The notes under the pieces are model-generated. The model worked only from the letters and a program-made list of their open reading frames with translations. It was not told where the DNA came from and searched no databases. From the NCBI RefSeq assembly GCF_022581195.2, contig NC_061469.1:5890001-5954000 (forward strand): 64,000 nucleotides of DNA. Direction: 5' to 3'. Shown one piece after another: positions 51,301-64,000 of this stretch. The translations under genes and the position numbers were made by a program. The first letter of the stretch is position 1. The number at the start of each line of letters is the position of its first letter. This stretch comes from Helicoverpa zea. Its lineage: Eukaryota; Arthropoda; Insecta; Lepidoptera; Noctuidae.

Positions 51301-51400
51301 AGTTGGACTTACCAGCTTTCTGCGAGAGGTTGCTCCTCACGGGGTCCGAGTGGCCCCCGGCCACTAGAAGCGCCAGAACACACAACACCAAACGAGCCAT
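48306..51400 (-). CDS. Divergent hexamerin with eight exons
   Basis: Secreted hexamerin. Exons, in transcript order: 51400-51313, 50989-50856, 50768-49944, 49861-49692, 49609-49356, 49238-49026, 48873-48703, 48571-48306; 706 aa. Residues 1-18 form a signal peptide (VLALLVAGGHS). The first four introns match those of the other cluster members; the last three, all phase 1, cut the C-terminal domain and are unique here. Signature 1 is altered (YFTHDFSLN: His for Glu, Phe for the aliphatic), yet the later His and Pro remain. Signature 2 (TALRDPAFY) is at 421-429, followed by VLNHKRF. Sequons include NLS, NVT, NAT and NVS. It is less aromatic than the arylphorins and not Met-rich, so the subclass is open (arylphorin-like or a separate lineage). 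The chain ends EIEVPHME. Confidence 0.93.
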
Positions 51401-51407
51401 GTTCGCC

Positions 51408-51441
51408 AGTGCCAATGCATCAGCTGCATCACATATTTATA
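51408..51441 (-). promoter_or_regulatory. Core promoter of the eight-exon hexamerin
   Basis: TATAAATA runs from 51441 to 51434 on the - strand. GGCACTGGCG occurs where the arylphorins have GGCACAGTTG, 33 bases from the TATA box and just before the start codon at 51400. Confidence 0.6.
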
Positions 51442-54400
51442 GGGACTTTTTATCGCAGGTCACGTTAATTGCACTTATCAATGAACACGTTGTAAAAGTA
51501 CGATAATTTAGACAGAAGGTGACGAATAAACGACTTTCATTCTATTCTTACAATACCGATAGCGATGAATCAATATCTTTTTCATTATGTCTATTAAGTA
51601 CGTTTTGTTGTAGTCTGTTCGTTGTGGTACTTAGTTGTTCGTTTCACACAACAATCCCGCTTGATGGAGTCGAAGTCACGAACTTAAGCAATAAGGCTCA
51701 ACAATAGGTAATTGACGACAACTGTGATGGTTTTAACATTGATGCAGAAACAATAAGTGGTCAGGTGCTGTATATTTGATTATTAAGCCTCTCCTTAGAA
51801 GTAACTAGTTTTGCTTTTCGTTAATTTGTCACGTCAATCACTCAATCATTATAAACCGATGATTTATTGAGCTTTAATATTTAGGTTCTAACATTATTCT
51901 ATCTTGTTATTGCAGTAACACTATTTGCTATTTTGTTTTTTGCCGTTGACAAAATTTTATTCAGTTGCAATTAACAAGTCCTGTCACGTATTGGCGAGAG
52001 AAGCATACTCTGATTGCATGCCTACAATTCGTTACAGGGCTAAATTACAAACTATTCTCATAGCTCAAAATTACATTTTCCTATGCACATTCCAATTTGT
52101 CCCCGTGTGCTTTGTGACTATTTTGGATTCTATTTTGAATTTATTGTGGCATTATTAATATGTATTCACTAAAGGTATTCTGAGTGAGAATATTTCAATG
52201 CCATGCATAATATACTTCTATTGAACCAGCTTTTACTCTGATACATTCACAAGAACACGAGCTTAATTGCTGGAATTATGTATACTGTCACATACTACAG
52301 TTCCAATATATTAGTGTAGAGGAACTTTTAGTTCCGGTCCAGAAGACCACTTGTTTGTTTGCAAAGTGTCTTGTCGTAATGTTATGTGAATAATCTCAAC
52401 CAATCAGACTGAGTATATATTGTATTTTTGGATACAATAAGCATCAACTACTTAGTTGCACATAGGCATACGGTTTTGGATCATGGGATATGGATCTTCT
52501 CTCTTTCCTGCATGGTGTGTCTCTTATTTGAATCTATTTCACATGGTGGCGTGACATTCTTTATTTCTTTCTTTTAACTTTCTTCTCCACTTCACTCTGT
52601 GTCGCTGGGTACCTAAATCGTTTCTAGCTACATAATAAAAGCATTTGCCTAGATAGATATTTAATAAGTATCGCATATTACACTTCAATCTTATTAATAA
52701 CTCCAATTTTATTGCCAGATTCATTCTATTTTACATGTAATTTATTATTACCAGCATATTCGTCTTATAAGAAATTATTTCTAATACCGATCGATACTAA
52801 CCTGAATAAAAAAATCTTGATAGAATTATCAAAATGTGTGTACTAATAAAGACAAGAGCTTTGAACTTCCAACAAGGCGTCAATGTAAGGGAATTATATA
52901 CTGGTATGTAAGATACTCTACTTTCAGACTTTTTATTAATAATTTTTTTCCAGCGACTTTGTTCGTATCTAGTGTTTGAGGGAACAAAGTACCGCTCTAG
53001 AATAATCCTATCTTCAAGCCCATTTTCATCTAAATCAGACAACCTTTCAATCGGGTGAGCGTGACAAACAAACTCACATTCGTAAACAGTATTAGTTCGA
53101 ATTACTATTATGTCTACTGTATGTTGACTGATAAATAGAAAATTTGATTTTAAAAATATCCGCATAACATCTATTTATACATTTTGGCATTTGCTACTTT
53201 CGGCTGTAATCCCTTGAAATCGATACTTACTAATCGATTCACACGTAATGTACAAAATGATTTCACAATGGCATATAAGGTGATGAATTTTATTTATCAT
53301 AAATATTGTTGTTTTGTTTACAAACGAAGTAAATGTCACCGATATTACATTTAGCGTCTCGATAAATTGCAAAAATACAATTATATTACTTAATTTATTT
53401 TCACAATAAGTCATCGGCTGATAACTTTATCTCTCTCTTTATAAGAGTTGATGCTTAATTAGTGATGTCCGCGGTGGCTCAGCGATAATGGTGCTGTCTT
53501 GCGAGTCGTTGGTCTCAGATTCAATCTCTGACGTGTAATTATTTATTGCCATAAATGGAACTCTAATACACTAAATACTTTTTTTTTAAGTAAAATAAGA
53601 TTGTGGGTTACATTAACATACTATAGAGTCTTTTAAAGGTGGGAAATTATCAGATGACCCCTCCATATGTGGTTGCAGTGGAAGGGAGTATCACACTTTT
53701 ACCGTAGTTTCCGAATAAAGAGCCTTGGGTTTGGGTCCTCTTGAATAATAGGATATTTTAAATACCTACTTAGTTTTTTCGCCACTACAAAATGTTTTTA
53801 TCCGCACCCAATCAAAACATATTAACACGTGTATCATTATTACGAAACTAAACGCTGATGTGCTAACCAATCAAACAACTTAATTATAGGATTCCGATCT
53901 TTTTTCAAATTAATTTATTGTTTTTTTTTTCTTAATAGTTATATTGAAACAATAGATTTATGACTCAGCTTTAAACATGAGATAACTCAGTTCAGGAAAT
54001 AACATAAAGTTGCAAAAATAACAACTAAAAAACCAAATTGTTTTTCGCACTTTGGCACATGCATTAAATTTTATTAGTTAAATCACAGATTACCTTAATA
54101 GTTACTTCGTTAAATCGTTGACTGGGATTAGTGTATGCAAATAGGTATTAAAATGTTATTAGATATAATAATTAATTAAGATTGACGTAACCGGAACCCC
54201 GGTTTGTAAGGAAAACAATTTTTTTCAATTTGTTTTCGTGACTTTTACACGTGGACATTTTTATTTACTTATTTTATTTGTCCAGAATTGATACATATGC
54301 CACTGTATTTTGTCAATACTTTCTTAATAAAAAATATCATGTTAAAAATAAATAATGGGTTTCAAATACCTAATAAATAGTTTCTCAATTTTCTGAACGT

Positions 54401-57400
54401 ATTTTTGTGAACATACATACTTTGTTCTAAAAAAACATTATTTTACGAATCCTAGAAGATGATAAGAATAGTCCGGATTCTTTGCTCTCGAGTTTACACA
54501 ATGAACACAGATGACATTGGCTTAGTCTCTGACATCACTCTCCGATAAGAACTATCTATGTTTGTACACCAATGAGCTAGGTCACTGAAAAGAATGCAAA
54601 ACTACATATTGTTTCAATATTCAAGATTCATGTAGGTAGGTACAGCAAAACTTTTTATTTTTTTATTCAGGAACTTTAAAAGCTATTGTTTATTGTTCAA
54701 TATTTACCTTATAAAAAAAATCATTTCTTTCTTTCATTTGTTTCCATTGTAACTATTTTCTTATACTCCTTGATGAGTTTTGTGAAACGCGAGAATCTTT
54801 AAAAACGTCAAAGTATGCAATAAAGAGTGGAACGTGAAAAGAGTCTCGGAGAAATATTGCTACGTGTCATGAACTGCTCGCAAAGGATTGGAAACTGCAG
54901 AAAGGCATTTGTAGACAGCTTCACAAAGTGAACGAGGCCTTACTGAAATAGGCTGCACTTTAAAAATACACTAGATAAATGTCACAGAAGACAACAATTG
55001 AATTTAACCTAGTTTTGCTAGATATTACATATTTCATAGTTGTCATGCCTTAGCTTAACCATTTAAACAATAATCTAAACCAAAACAATAATAATATTTA
55101 AGCCGGGTGTCTCACCCACAGGTCTACGCTGACTCATTAGTAAAACGGTCCATCCGAAATGAGCAATTTATTAATCGAGACTCATATTAAAATTGTTAGG
55201 AAAAGGTAGAGTGCTGTGACAAGGGCCAATATATCACTTGGATGCGCTCGCGCCGACCACGTCCGAAGTTTTGACGTATGAGTAATTTATTGGCTAAAAA
55301 AATAAATTACCGGATTGCCCACACATTTGTAGGGACCAAGGTGGTTGATTCGGGTGCACCCGCAAAAAATGATCAACGCCCGAGGCGCGATATTAACTCG
55401 CTACTTGCGTGCCTAAAACAGCTCATAAAACAAGTATGTTATGATGTCTACACGATTATGTAAAATCGAGTTTTTGAACAAAATATCTGATCTTCAAACT
55501 ACCTACTTTAAATAATTACTATGGAGACAGCGGATCTTAATGTCATTGTTATTCATGTCACCAGATAACCCTTGTACAATTAAATACAATTGTAATAAAC
55601 AATAATAAGTTTACTCGCGAGATGTTTCCATGGGCAGTTTCCACAATAATATTTGTCAGTACGAGTATAAGTAGGAAAAGCATGATGTAGCAAAGTGTAA
55701 GTTTGTATACTCTCCTATACTCATTCATTGACCGTTCCCTCTCAGTGCGATTAGATGCCTTTTTCAGCAATGCGGAGTCTATATAAATTATAAATTAAAA
55801 AGACCCTATCGCAAGAAATAACCATTTATATAGTTGAAAATAGTACATACTTTCATATCAGTGATGACGGAATCTATAAGGATCTATGAGTGAAAATACA
55901 TAGTCTGAACTCCGTATCTGAACGATCCCGATCTACTTGCATCGGAGATACAAGTATTAAAACCATCCCACACAGTGACATACAAATATAAAACAAATAA
56001 AACATTAACCAGTGATAACAAATGCACTTCAACGAATGAATTTCTGAAATATTCATTAGCAAAGTAATGTATGTTACAAATTGCAACGGCAGCTACCAAA
56101 ATTCCATTTGCCTGGCGTTCTCCAAGTTCCGTATTTCAGTGTGGACTAAAATATGCAGTGACATAGTGCACAGAGAATATTTGAGCGCTCAAGCACAAAA
56201 TCATTTTCCATTTTCCCTGGAAACGGCAATTAATAATTAAGCGGAATATAAAAGGACCTTTTCATTGAAAATTTCCTTTGAGAGATATATTGATATATTT
56301 TCTCCGTACGATTTCAGGGAAATATTATATTTGCTTTTATCGAGAATGCATTCATTTTGTAGGCTTCTGAGTAAATTTTAATTACTGATTTATTTTCGAA
56401 AATCGAACCTTTTATAGTGCCTGGTCATAACATATAAAAAATATCAAAGAAAGTAAATATCAATACTTGTAGCTATCAAATCTCCTTTATTTGAATCCAA
56501 ACCAAACACATCGGTATCCAAAAATGGAAAGTCTACACATTACCAAAATAAACATGTCAATCGATAGGTATTATACAAGGTGTTGATTTGCATTTGTGCC
56601 ATACTTCAGGAGGAGGACATGAAATACGTAAATAATCGATTGGAATTACAGTAGACAGGAAATAACTAATATGCACTGCTTTTTTTATCATTGTAATGTC
56701 GTAGTATTTCAGAAGTAATCCAATTTTATGAATGAAATTTATGAATGATCGTTACGTATGCTTTCTGTTTGGGTTTGTGTGAGGGCGCAGCACGGTTTTA
56801 AAGCCAGTAACACACGCGCCAAGTTTAAATACGGCTAGATAACATTGACGGATTTCTGAAAAAAAATTAAAATCAAAAATTTTCCTGCCAATTTTTTTGT
56901 TGATTAGGGTTGAGAATCATTAGTATAATTACGTCCTTGACTATGGCACGGATGCAAATCAACAGCTTGTATATAAAAAAAAAACTGATATATTCTCCAC
57001 AACAATATCTTGGCACGGAGATATATCGTCTCATTTGATATTCATATATTTGTTTTCGACGCCGTTTCGCCCTGACACTTTACCGATGGCTATGTATTAA
57101 TTATTCCATGCATGAGCACGCATTCATTGAACCCTGCACTCGTCACTGTCTCTGTAAATAACGAGAATCTTGTTTTTTTCTCATATATATTTTTAATTAT
57201 AATTATTTAAAACATTTATTTATACCGTAAATACCGGAATTTGGTTATACCGTAAAGTTTTAACAAAAGAGATGAATTCAATAAGTAGAGATAATAAGAT
57301 AAAAGTTGGTACGTACATATACATGATACCAAGATGTAAGTACCTTGTTGATCTTTCTGAAATCTAAGTCTAAATTACACCGTATTAATAACATGAAACT

Positions 57401-59174
57401 AAATACGGATAATCTCAAAACATAATTAAAGTTCTTATATCCATTATTGTTTGTCGATCCTTAAACGTCACCGGAATACAGATACCGTCAAGAGGATCAA
57501 AGCCCTTTAAGGACATTATTTCGTGGAACTCCGACTCTCACTAACATTTCTATAATAAAATCCTTCATCCGTACATTGACAACAGTAAGATCATCTAATC
57601 CCTTTTAAAGAAAGAAAAGATTAGTTGACAACAAACAAGAATATCCGCAAAATATTTTGTCAATTTTGTGTCACTATTGGTGGTCTTATCGTCACTTGAA
57701 TCTTTGTTAACACTTTCTTTTTCTATAGACTATCTTGAGGGTGGTAAAGCGAAAATTAGAATGTCAACATGACGTGTTTAAGTCGGATTATCCTGTTAAC
57801 GTCACAATACATGTTGTTTTCACGGGTTTTGCTTTCACTAGAGTGGTTAGGAATGGGATTTGTGTGTTTGCTTGTTTGCAGGTTCCGCTAGAGTGCGCAA
57901 ATCTTGAGAGGTGTAAAAAAATACATCAAGTTGGGTCTGTTTCACTTTTTTTTCACTAAGGCAGACTAGCTGTTAATTAGTGATCTATTGTTATTGCTTT
58001 GTCCATTTTAAGCTCACCAAGATACAGAAATAGATCTGACGTAAAGGAAATTGATAAAAGGTAGGTAGCTATTTATAGATGCTATCTGTTATTTTAGACT
58101 TGTCATAGTGACTATTTGATTAGTAATTTACTTATATAAATGAATCTTAATGTTAGGTGAGTAAATAACCTTTGTACAGAATGATGTAAGAAAAGCTCAG
58201 ATAAGTAAATTACATAATAAATCCGTAACATATTAATTCTCTGTTTACAGGTACACATAACAACGTTAAATCATTCATTCATAATTTTAAGTGTTTCCTT
58301 CACACAATATCCTTAGACATGGGATTTGGTTGAGAATTCTATTATCACATAAATTGTTTCAAACCCAGTCGTGTCGACCACACATTAGGGTATCCCATTA
58401 AATTAACGGGAACAGCTCGGAACGATTCGGTACCATTCACAATGACGGAACGCTACAAAGTTCTTATTTCGTGCTATATGACCATAACAATCGAACCGCG
58501 TTTATTACTCAAATTAAATAATTAAGATGAGAGTTGCATATCTCACAATTATCGAGAAATAATAACTGTTCTTTTATCGCCCTTCGCGGTCACCTCTAGG
58601 ATCAGTTACCAATTGTTTAAGAACGTCCCAGTCAGAGTGATATGATAAGTAATAGGTATAAACTAACAATTCGTTTACGTATCGGCTTAACTACAGCGAA
58701 ATAATGCTCAGTATTATAATTATCTGACCCGCGTGAACCTTATTGGGTTGGTTGCACCATGTTCCGTTGGTTAACTTTTGGTTAACTGGCAATTTTATGC
58801 AACGTAAAGAAGTAATCACGGAATAATGATCCGAGTGTTTTAAAATAAAAGTATCAAGTTCCACAGTGTCTCATAATTTTAATATTTTTTGTTAACTTGG
58901 TTGGTTATTACAAAAATGAGAGATTTAGAAACTTAAATACTTCGTAACATACCTAATTCTATTAGGGTAACTGAGTAAGTAATCTGAAACGAGGAATATG
59001 TTATTGTGATTCAACTCCAAACCACTTATAGGTCAACTTTTCACTATTCAAGACGCGTTTTGCAGTTCTATTTCTATCGAATGCTTAATTTAACCTTTGA
59101 AAATGTCACCACTTACGTTAGTATCATTTAACTTTGTTATTGAGATATTTTACAAAAAAAAATAACGTGAAATG
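51442..59174. other. Gene-poor AT-rich region
   Basis: No gene is recognised on either strand over 7.7 kb. Open frames are short and of biased composition. One SINE-like remnant lies at 53464-53545 and a possible repeat module at about 53635-53705. Confidence 0.5.
53464..53545 (+). mobile_element. tRNA-like SINE head remnant
   Basis: GTCCGCGGTGGCTCAGCGATAA followed after a short gap by GGTCTCAGATTCAATCTCTGA resembles degraded A and B boxes. A module near 53640 (GGTGGGAAATTATCAGATGAC) belongs to repeats common in moths. Confidence 0.4.
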
Positions 59175-60110
59175 ATTTTAATAATAAAAAGCGTGTAGCG
59201 CGGACCTTGCCTATTGCCCCTCCGCGCCCCTCTAGATTAAGACGCGCGCCGGCTCGCTACCGAAATAATTAAAAGTGGAACAGCCGCGCAGCTTTTGCGG
59301 CGCGCGCGGAGAGCCGACAGTGCACGAGCAACCGCGAAGCACGACGCATGCGCTCCGGTTGTTGACGGACGCCCGCGTCGCTCGCGTGCCGGTGCTTAAG
59401 CTCCCTAATAAATATTGTATTGTGTTTTTTTTGTGTACGGATTATACTATTTTACTTCCAATCGTTTTTTCAATAAAAACTCGGAACGAAGCCCAACTAT
59501 AAGCGTCATAAAATTATAGGTAATCTGTTAATGATTGAGTCACTGGTCGTTTTCAATAACTAGCAAAAGTTAAGTTATTCAGACTCACATTCAAACACCC
59601 AATTAAAAGTCGCGGTTAATTATCTAACCACGGTCATCAGAGCGGTGTGATCTGCCGTCCGTCAGCGGGACCCATGGAGAACAAAATGACTAGCGGATAT
59701 GCCATAAGGCAAAATATCCTAAGAACGGCGTGCGGGGAACGAGGTACGTTACTGTCTCCGCCCTTATACACCCTCTTTGCACTTTGGCCATTTTTTGTAA
59801 TCATAAAAATCGTTGTCATATGTCTCAAGGAAACCGAACGCCTCGTTTATTCACTTGTAACTATTCGTCTTGGCTAGGTACTGTATATATTTGACCTAGA
59901 AGATGGCGCCTGAACTACCTGCATAATGGCATCTCCGCTCATATTTCCTTACTCCGTGGCGGGTCCGCATCGGGCGAGCATCACACCTGTGCTGTCGGCA
60001 TCAAACGCACCGCCCTCCTCCACCCGCACTCCCCCCACTCTGTATCATACGAGCCGCCTCGCATATTATACTTCCATGAGAACTAAAAAGGCGGCCGAAG
60101 TTTTATAGAA
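59175..60110. other. GC/CpG-rich patch, possible promoter or 5' exon of an outside gene
   Basis: About 59190-59400 is rich in CG dinucleotides (for example GCGGCGCGCGCGGAGAGCC) in otherwise AT-rich DNA, with further GC-rich blocks at about 59640-59760 and 59925-60100. The open frames here (59275-59502, 59647-59877) have no recognisable product. A promoter region with untranslated first exon is one explanation, but no core elements prove it. Confidence 0.3.
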
Positions 60111-62790
60111 GATTGCTAGATGTGGTTGGAGGTTAGTTGGAGTAGATTGTTAAGGGTTTATTTTGATTCAAATTATAAAAAAATTAAATAATTTACTGCT
60201 CGATTTTTTCAAAATATTTACAAAAGATTATATGAAGTGCTTGCATAATGTATGTTTTGAATACTTATCGAGATTGAGACTGATAGGATTTTTTAATCAT
60301 CCGAAATGTGGTTATTTATTTGATGCCTAGAATATTTTATTAAAACAAAGATACCTATGCTCAAAAAATAAAACCACCTGTTATCCATCATTTAATAAGC
60401 ATCAATTCATATTACCATCTCTTCAAAACAAGACACCTTGTCAAAACAATTCCCCAGCCACATCCAGCACTCATAACTCGTTATGGATGTCCAACCAATA
60501 TTATGGCCTTTTTAGATTTTATTGATTTGAAATACCTAATCCGCTGATTGATTTCTTTATAGCCCACCGATACTTCGCCGGCATATTATGTTGATCCTAT
60601 TGACGCTTGTCTAGGCATTAATTGAGTTAATTGCCCGTTAATTGATGCCGTTAACGCGTGTCCGGGTTTTGGCACCTAATTAAGTCCTGTGGGAATACAA
60701 TGGTTTGTTATGTAAGTTGTTATTGCCTGAGAAAAATTGTTGTGGTTTAAAGTGGTGCTTTATTTTATTAGGCGGTTAGGTAGGTATATGAATTTAGTGA
60801 GGATGTACCTATTTGTGGAAAAAAATAATTAGTGTAGGTATGTCTCGAAATAAGAAATAAATATTATGATTGCATTGTGACTTAAGAAATAAATACATAT
60901 TATGTAAGTAAATGAACCTATATGTCTTAAAAATACGCTAGCAATATCGAAAGGAAATTGAAATGACTTCAATATCCGATATTACTTTGTATCAGAGAAA
61001 TTGCTACAACGTTGTGAACTGATAAGAAAGGGACGTGCTTAGGTACAGAAAAGCTGTCGCTCTCGTATGCACAAGACTTGAGCACAGAGGTGCAATATCT
61101 TGAAAGAGTAAGTATCTTCGGAAGGGTTAAGGTAGGGAGACAGAATAGACGATCTGAAGCAACTGTTATAATACTGTAAAAAAATATTCTTATATTATAT
61201 ATGTATGTAAATAATATAAATATATTCGTTTCTTGCAATCCATAATGTACCTACATAAGGCGGAAATACACACTCAGCAATCTAGTTAGAAGGGAGGAAG
61301 GCGTTTTATATAGGTAGTATTTAGTTTACTTCAGCAGCATTTAACTTATTCTTACAGCTTGGAAACAAAATGTTACTATATTCATCAATCGGTGGATCAA
61401 TCTTTTAACTTATTATTTACGAACTTATGCTGACAAAAAATATAAGCAGGATATGGGCAGATAGCATCTAGCGCTTACAAGATCATACCCATCAATTATT
61501 TGACAATCAAATGTTCAAAAGACCGTGAATTATATAACTTAAAGATACTAATTAGCTTTCAAAAGACTGAATTCAGTGGCAAACTCACTTACTGCACTAC
61601 ATTTAGCATAAATTGCTATCGGCTTGTAACCGTTTTGTGCGTGCATAACATTGCATTAAACATACTTATTTTATTATAAATTAAGTACTCGCACATCTAA
61701 TTGAATATTCATTCCAAGATTTTTTGTCGTCGTTTGAATTACCTACATCAGTATATCTTCAACGGCTTTTTGCATACCTAGCATCAAAAAACATTTCAAA
61801 AAATGCAAAGGTGAAATAGCTAACAGGTTAACAATACAAAACAAAGTACGAATCCTCATATGCCCAGACACAATATAATTATTATTGTACCCCATAAGTC
61901 CCGAAAGCCACTTATAACTTTGTAACACAGGGAATTCTGAGAACAGCTCAACAGCCCCAAATCTTTCAATTATATGTAGACTACGAAACATCAAAGTATG
62001 ATATAAATTGGACGATGTTTGAAAACAGTTGTTGACATAGGATTAAAGCAGACGTTTCTGCCTAATTTCTTAAGCTTTGCGATTTTCATTTCACCTTCAG
62101 GAGCTCGGGAGACATAATCGTGTATTAGATTTTATTTTGTATGTTTTGAACTTAGAATATGTTTTTACTTTTCAGAGAAATGGGCGAGCACTACTGCCAA
62201 CCAGATTTACGTGGAAGAACACCTCCGCTCTTGTTTTAAAAATATTTCTATAGGTATAACTCTTACAGGCTCAAATGATATATCCTATAAATCTAAAGTA
62301 GGGGTGGAAAATTCTCATGGCCTCGCACATCTCAATTACGCCCGATATGCCCAAGGCGCCTATATATTTAGCCAATGAACATGCAATGCCGTAGGGGTCG
62401 ATCCTATAGCAATTTACGACATTGAACTTCCTTAGAAACTTTAGATATGTGTAACGCTAAAATATAAGCTGTATAATAGAAGTGATAAAAAAGAGGTAAT
62501 TAAGATTGAAGTTTATATTCACCAAGAATAAAGTTATTTCTCGAAATCGTCTGCCAAAGTTTTTCTTACTTACTGTGAGTTTTACGCGGAGCATCTGCCT
62601 ATATGACTTCCTCAACCAGGCAACCAAAGCCCTTGGTGTCTGGTTCTCTGTCTTTCTTGGTTTCTGACTACCCACAGTTTACGTTGTGTCAGGAAGGCGC
62701 TATGGAGAAAAAAAAATGGGATTCAGAGAATCAATACTAATTAATCCAAAAAAGCACGTTTATCCTTTTTTAATGCTCGTTAACATTCTA
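60111..62790. other. Intergenic AT-rich DNA
   Basis: No gene is recognised. A stretch at about 60540-60690 is less AT-biased and free of stretches I know as repeats. It might be a conserved non-coding block, but only a comparison between species could show that. Confidence 0.45.
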
Positions 62791-62794
62791 AAAT

Positions 62795-63051
62795 GGACGT
62801 AGTTATGCAGAAACGTTCCAACCCACAAGTCACCCGAAATCGAGTTATTGTGATTGAAAAGCCTAAAATTTAGCATATGGTTATCTAAACTCAATATAAT
62901 TCAACAATAAAACCTCTAGTACCTTTACTAGTTAGAATAAAAAAGAATACAACTGAAACGCGTAAATGCTTATATCTCAAATTCAAGTTTAATTTGAGAT
63001 ATAAGCATTTACGCGTACAGTGGGTTGGAACGTTTCTGCATAACTACGTCC
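62795..63051. repeat. Foldback element with outer and inner inverted repeats
   Basis: The outer 32-base arms are perfect complements: GGACGTAGTTATGCAGAAAC at 62795 onward and GTTTCTGCATAACTACGTCC ending at 63051. An inner 26-base pair (62958-62983 and 62991-63016, containing CGTAAATGCTTATATCTC) sits beside the right outer arm with a 7-base loop. The 131 bases between left outer and left inner arms have no partner. Confidence 0.88.
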
Positions 63052-63676
63052 AAATGATCTCAAAGTTTGGCGACTATGTAATTACCGGTTCACATCATAA
63101 TAAAACAAGAATGGTAATGATCGTACGTGCGTTTAATGACGTGTGTGATGGCTTCATTACTTAATTTACTTTTTAATATAAACGCCTTTGTCGATTAAAC
63201 TTATTTTAATCGGGGTTTAAAAGTAGCTCCGGTATGAAGTACGAAGTCTTTAAGATATGGCTTACTATCACAATATGTAAAGCACGAACAATCCCTATAT
63301 AAAAGTAAATATTAGTAAAAGTTTCGTCACATTTCAAAAGTTTGATTTTGTCCACTAATTAATGTTTTCATCACTAATTGATACACAAAACAAAAGACAT
63401 CTTTATCGCTTCTACAAAACTGCGGTCGTCTGAAAGCTGAAAAGCCTCGAAGTCAATGTTTTTACAATAGACTGTAATAGTATCAAGGTAGGACGGCTTA
63501 ATGAGCTGAAAAGCCACCCGTGCGCTTGCATCCTTGTAGGTACTTATTTTAAGTCACCCACAATAAGCTAGGGAAGGCTGTGTTCAAATAGAATATTAAA
63601 TGAATTTTCACTTTAAAATTCGGCTTGGTTGTCGCTTGATTTTCTCTTCTTATTAATTAGCTGCTTCACTAGAGAG

Positions 63677-64000
63677 CATCATCATCCTCCGAGCCTTTTT
63701 CCCAATCATGTTGGGGTCGGCTTCCAGTCTAACCGGATTCAGCTGAGTACCAGTGCTTTACAAGAAGCGACTGCCTATCTGACCTCCTCAACCCAGTTAC
63801 CCGGGCAACCCGATACCCCTTGGTTAGACTGGTGTCAGACTTACTGGCTTCTGACTACCCGTAACGACTGCCAAGGATGTTCAATGACAGCCGGGACCTA
63901 CAGTTTAACGTGCCATCCGAAACACAGCCAATGGTGTCTAAGATATACTTAGAAAGTACATACAGACTTAGAAAAGTTGCATTGGTACTTGCCTGACCTG
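63677..64000 (-). mobile_element. Second-family SINE, cut by the window end
   Basis: CATCATCATCCTCCGAGCC, then GGGGTCGGCTTCCAGTCTAA and GCAACCCGATACCCCTTGG, match the reverse complement of 36717-37123. The tRNA-like head would lie beyond position 64000. Confidence 0.88.

Noticed and set aside
29779..51400. Hexamerins considered as active hemocyanin or phenoloxidase
   Set aside because: The copper-site histidine pairs are replaced by aromatic residues in all six proteins, as expected for storage hexamerins.

Overview
The window is nuclear DNA of a moth, most likely a noctuid or close relative. The DNA is AT-rich, genes carry spliceosomal introns, and tRNA-derived SINEs, short foldback elements and interspersed repeats typical of Lepidoptera fill the gaps. 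The species itself is inferred, not read from the sequence.

The core is a cluster of six hexamerin (larval storage protein) genes spread over about 47 kb, with one troponin C gene inside it. On the + strand, from the left: a moderately methionine-rich hexamerin (4650-7977, 751 aa); an unusual 1110-aa hexamerin whose C-terminal extension holds three 81-residue repeats (12958-17531); troponin C (21660-24507, 151 aa); and a divergent hexamerin (26433-29332, 674 aa). On the - strand come two close arylphorin duplicates (29779-32759 and 39391-42260, 690 aa each) and a divergent eight-exon hexamerin (48306-51400, 706 aa). All exon boundaries were assigned by eye from GT/AG sites. In all seven genes the joined exons give an uninterrupted frame whose length is a multiple of three.

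Four introns occur at equivalent places and in the same phases (1, 0, 0, 2) in all six hexamerins, so they descend from one five-exon ancestor. The last gene has three further phase-1 introns. The methionine-rich gene and the two arylphorins share a TATA box followed 32-33 bases later by GGCACAGTTG, which suggests a common core promoter design. The proteins are expected to be made by fat body, secreted as hexamers into larval haemolymph and later used as amino-acid stores. The long repeat-bearing hexamerin may do something further, and it is the best candidate here for undescribed biology.

The rest is intergenic: 1-4588, 8062-12909, 17532-21563, 24639-26375, 32816-39284, 42316-47828 and 51442-64000. 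I found no convincing protein gene in these parts. They hold SINEs with clear target-site duplications, foldback/MITE-like elements including a GC-rich one at 1569-1798, a LINE fragment (in a troponin C intron), and a GC-rich patch near 59.2-60.1 kb that could be the promoter of a gene lying outside the window.
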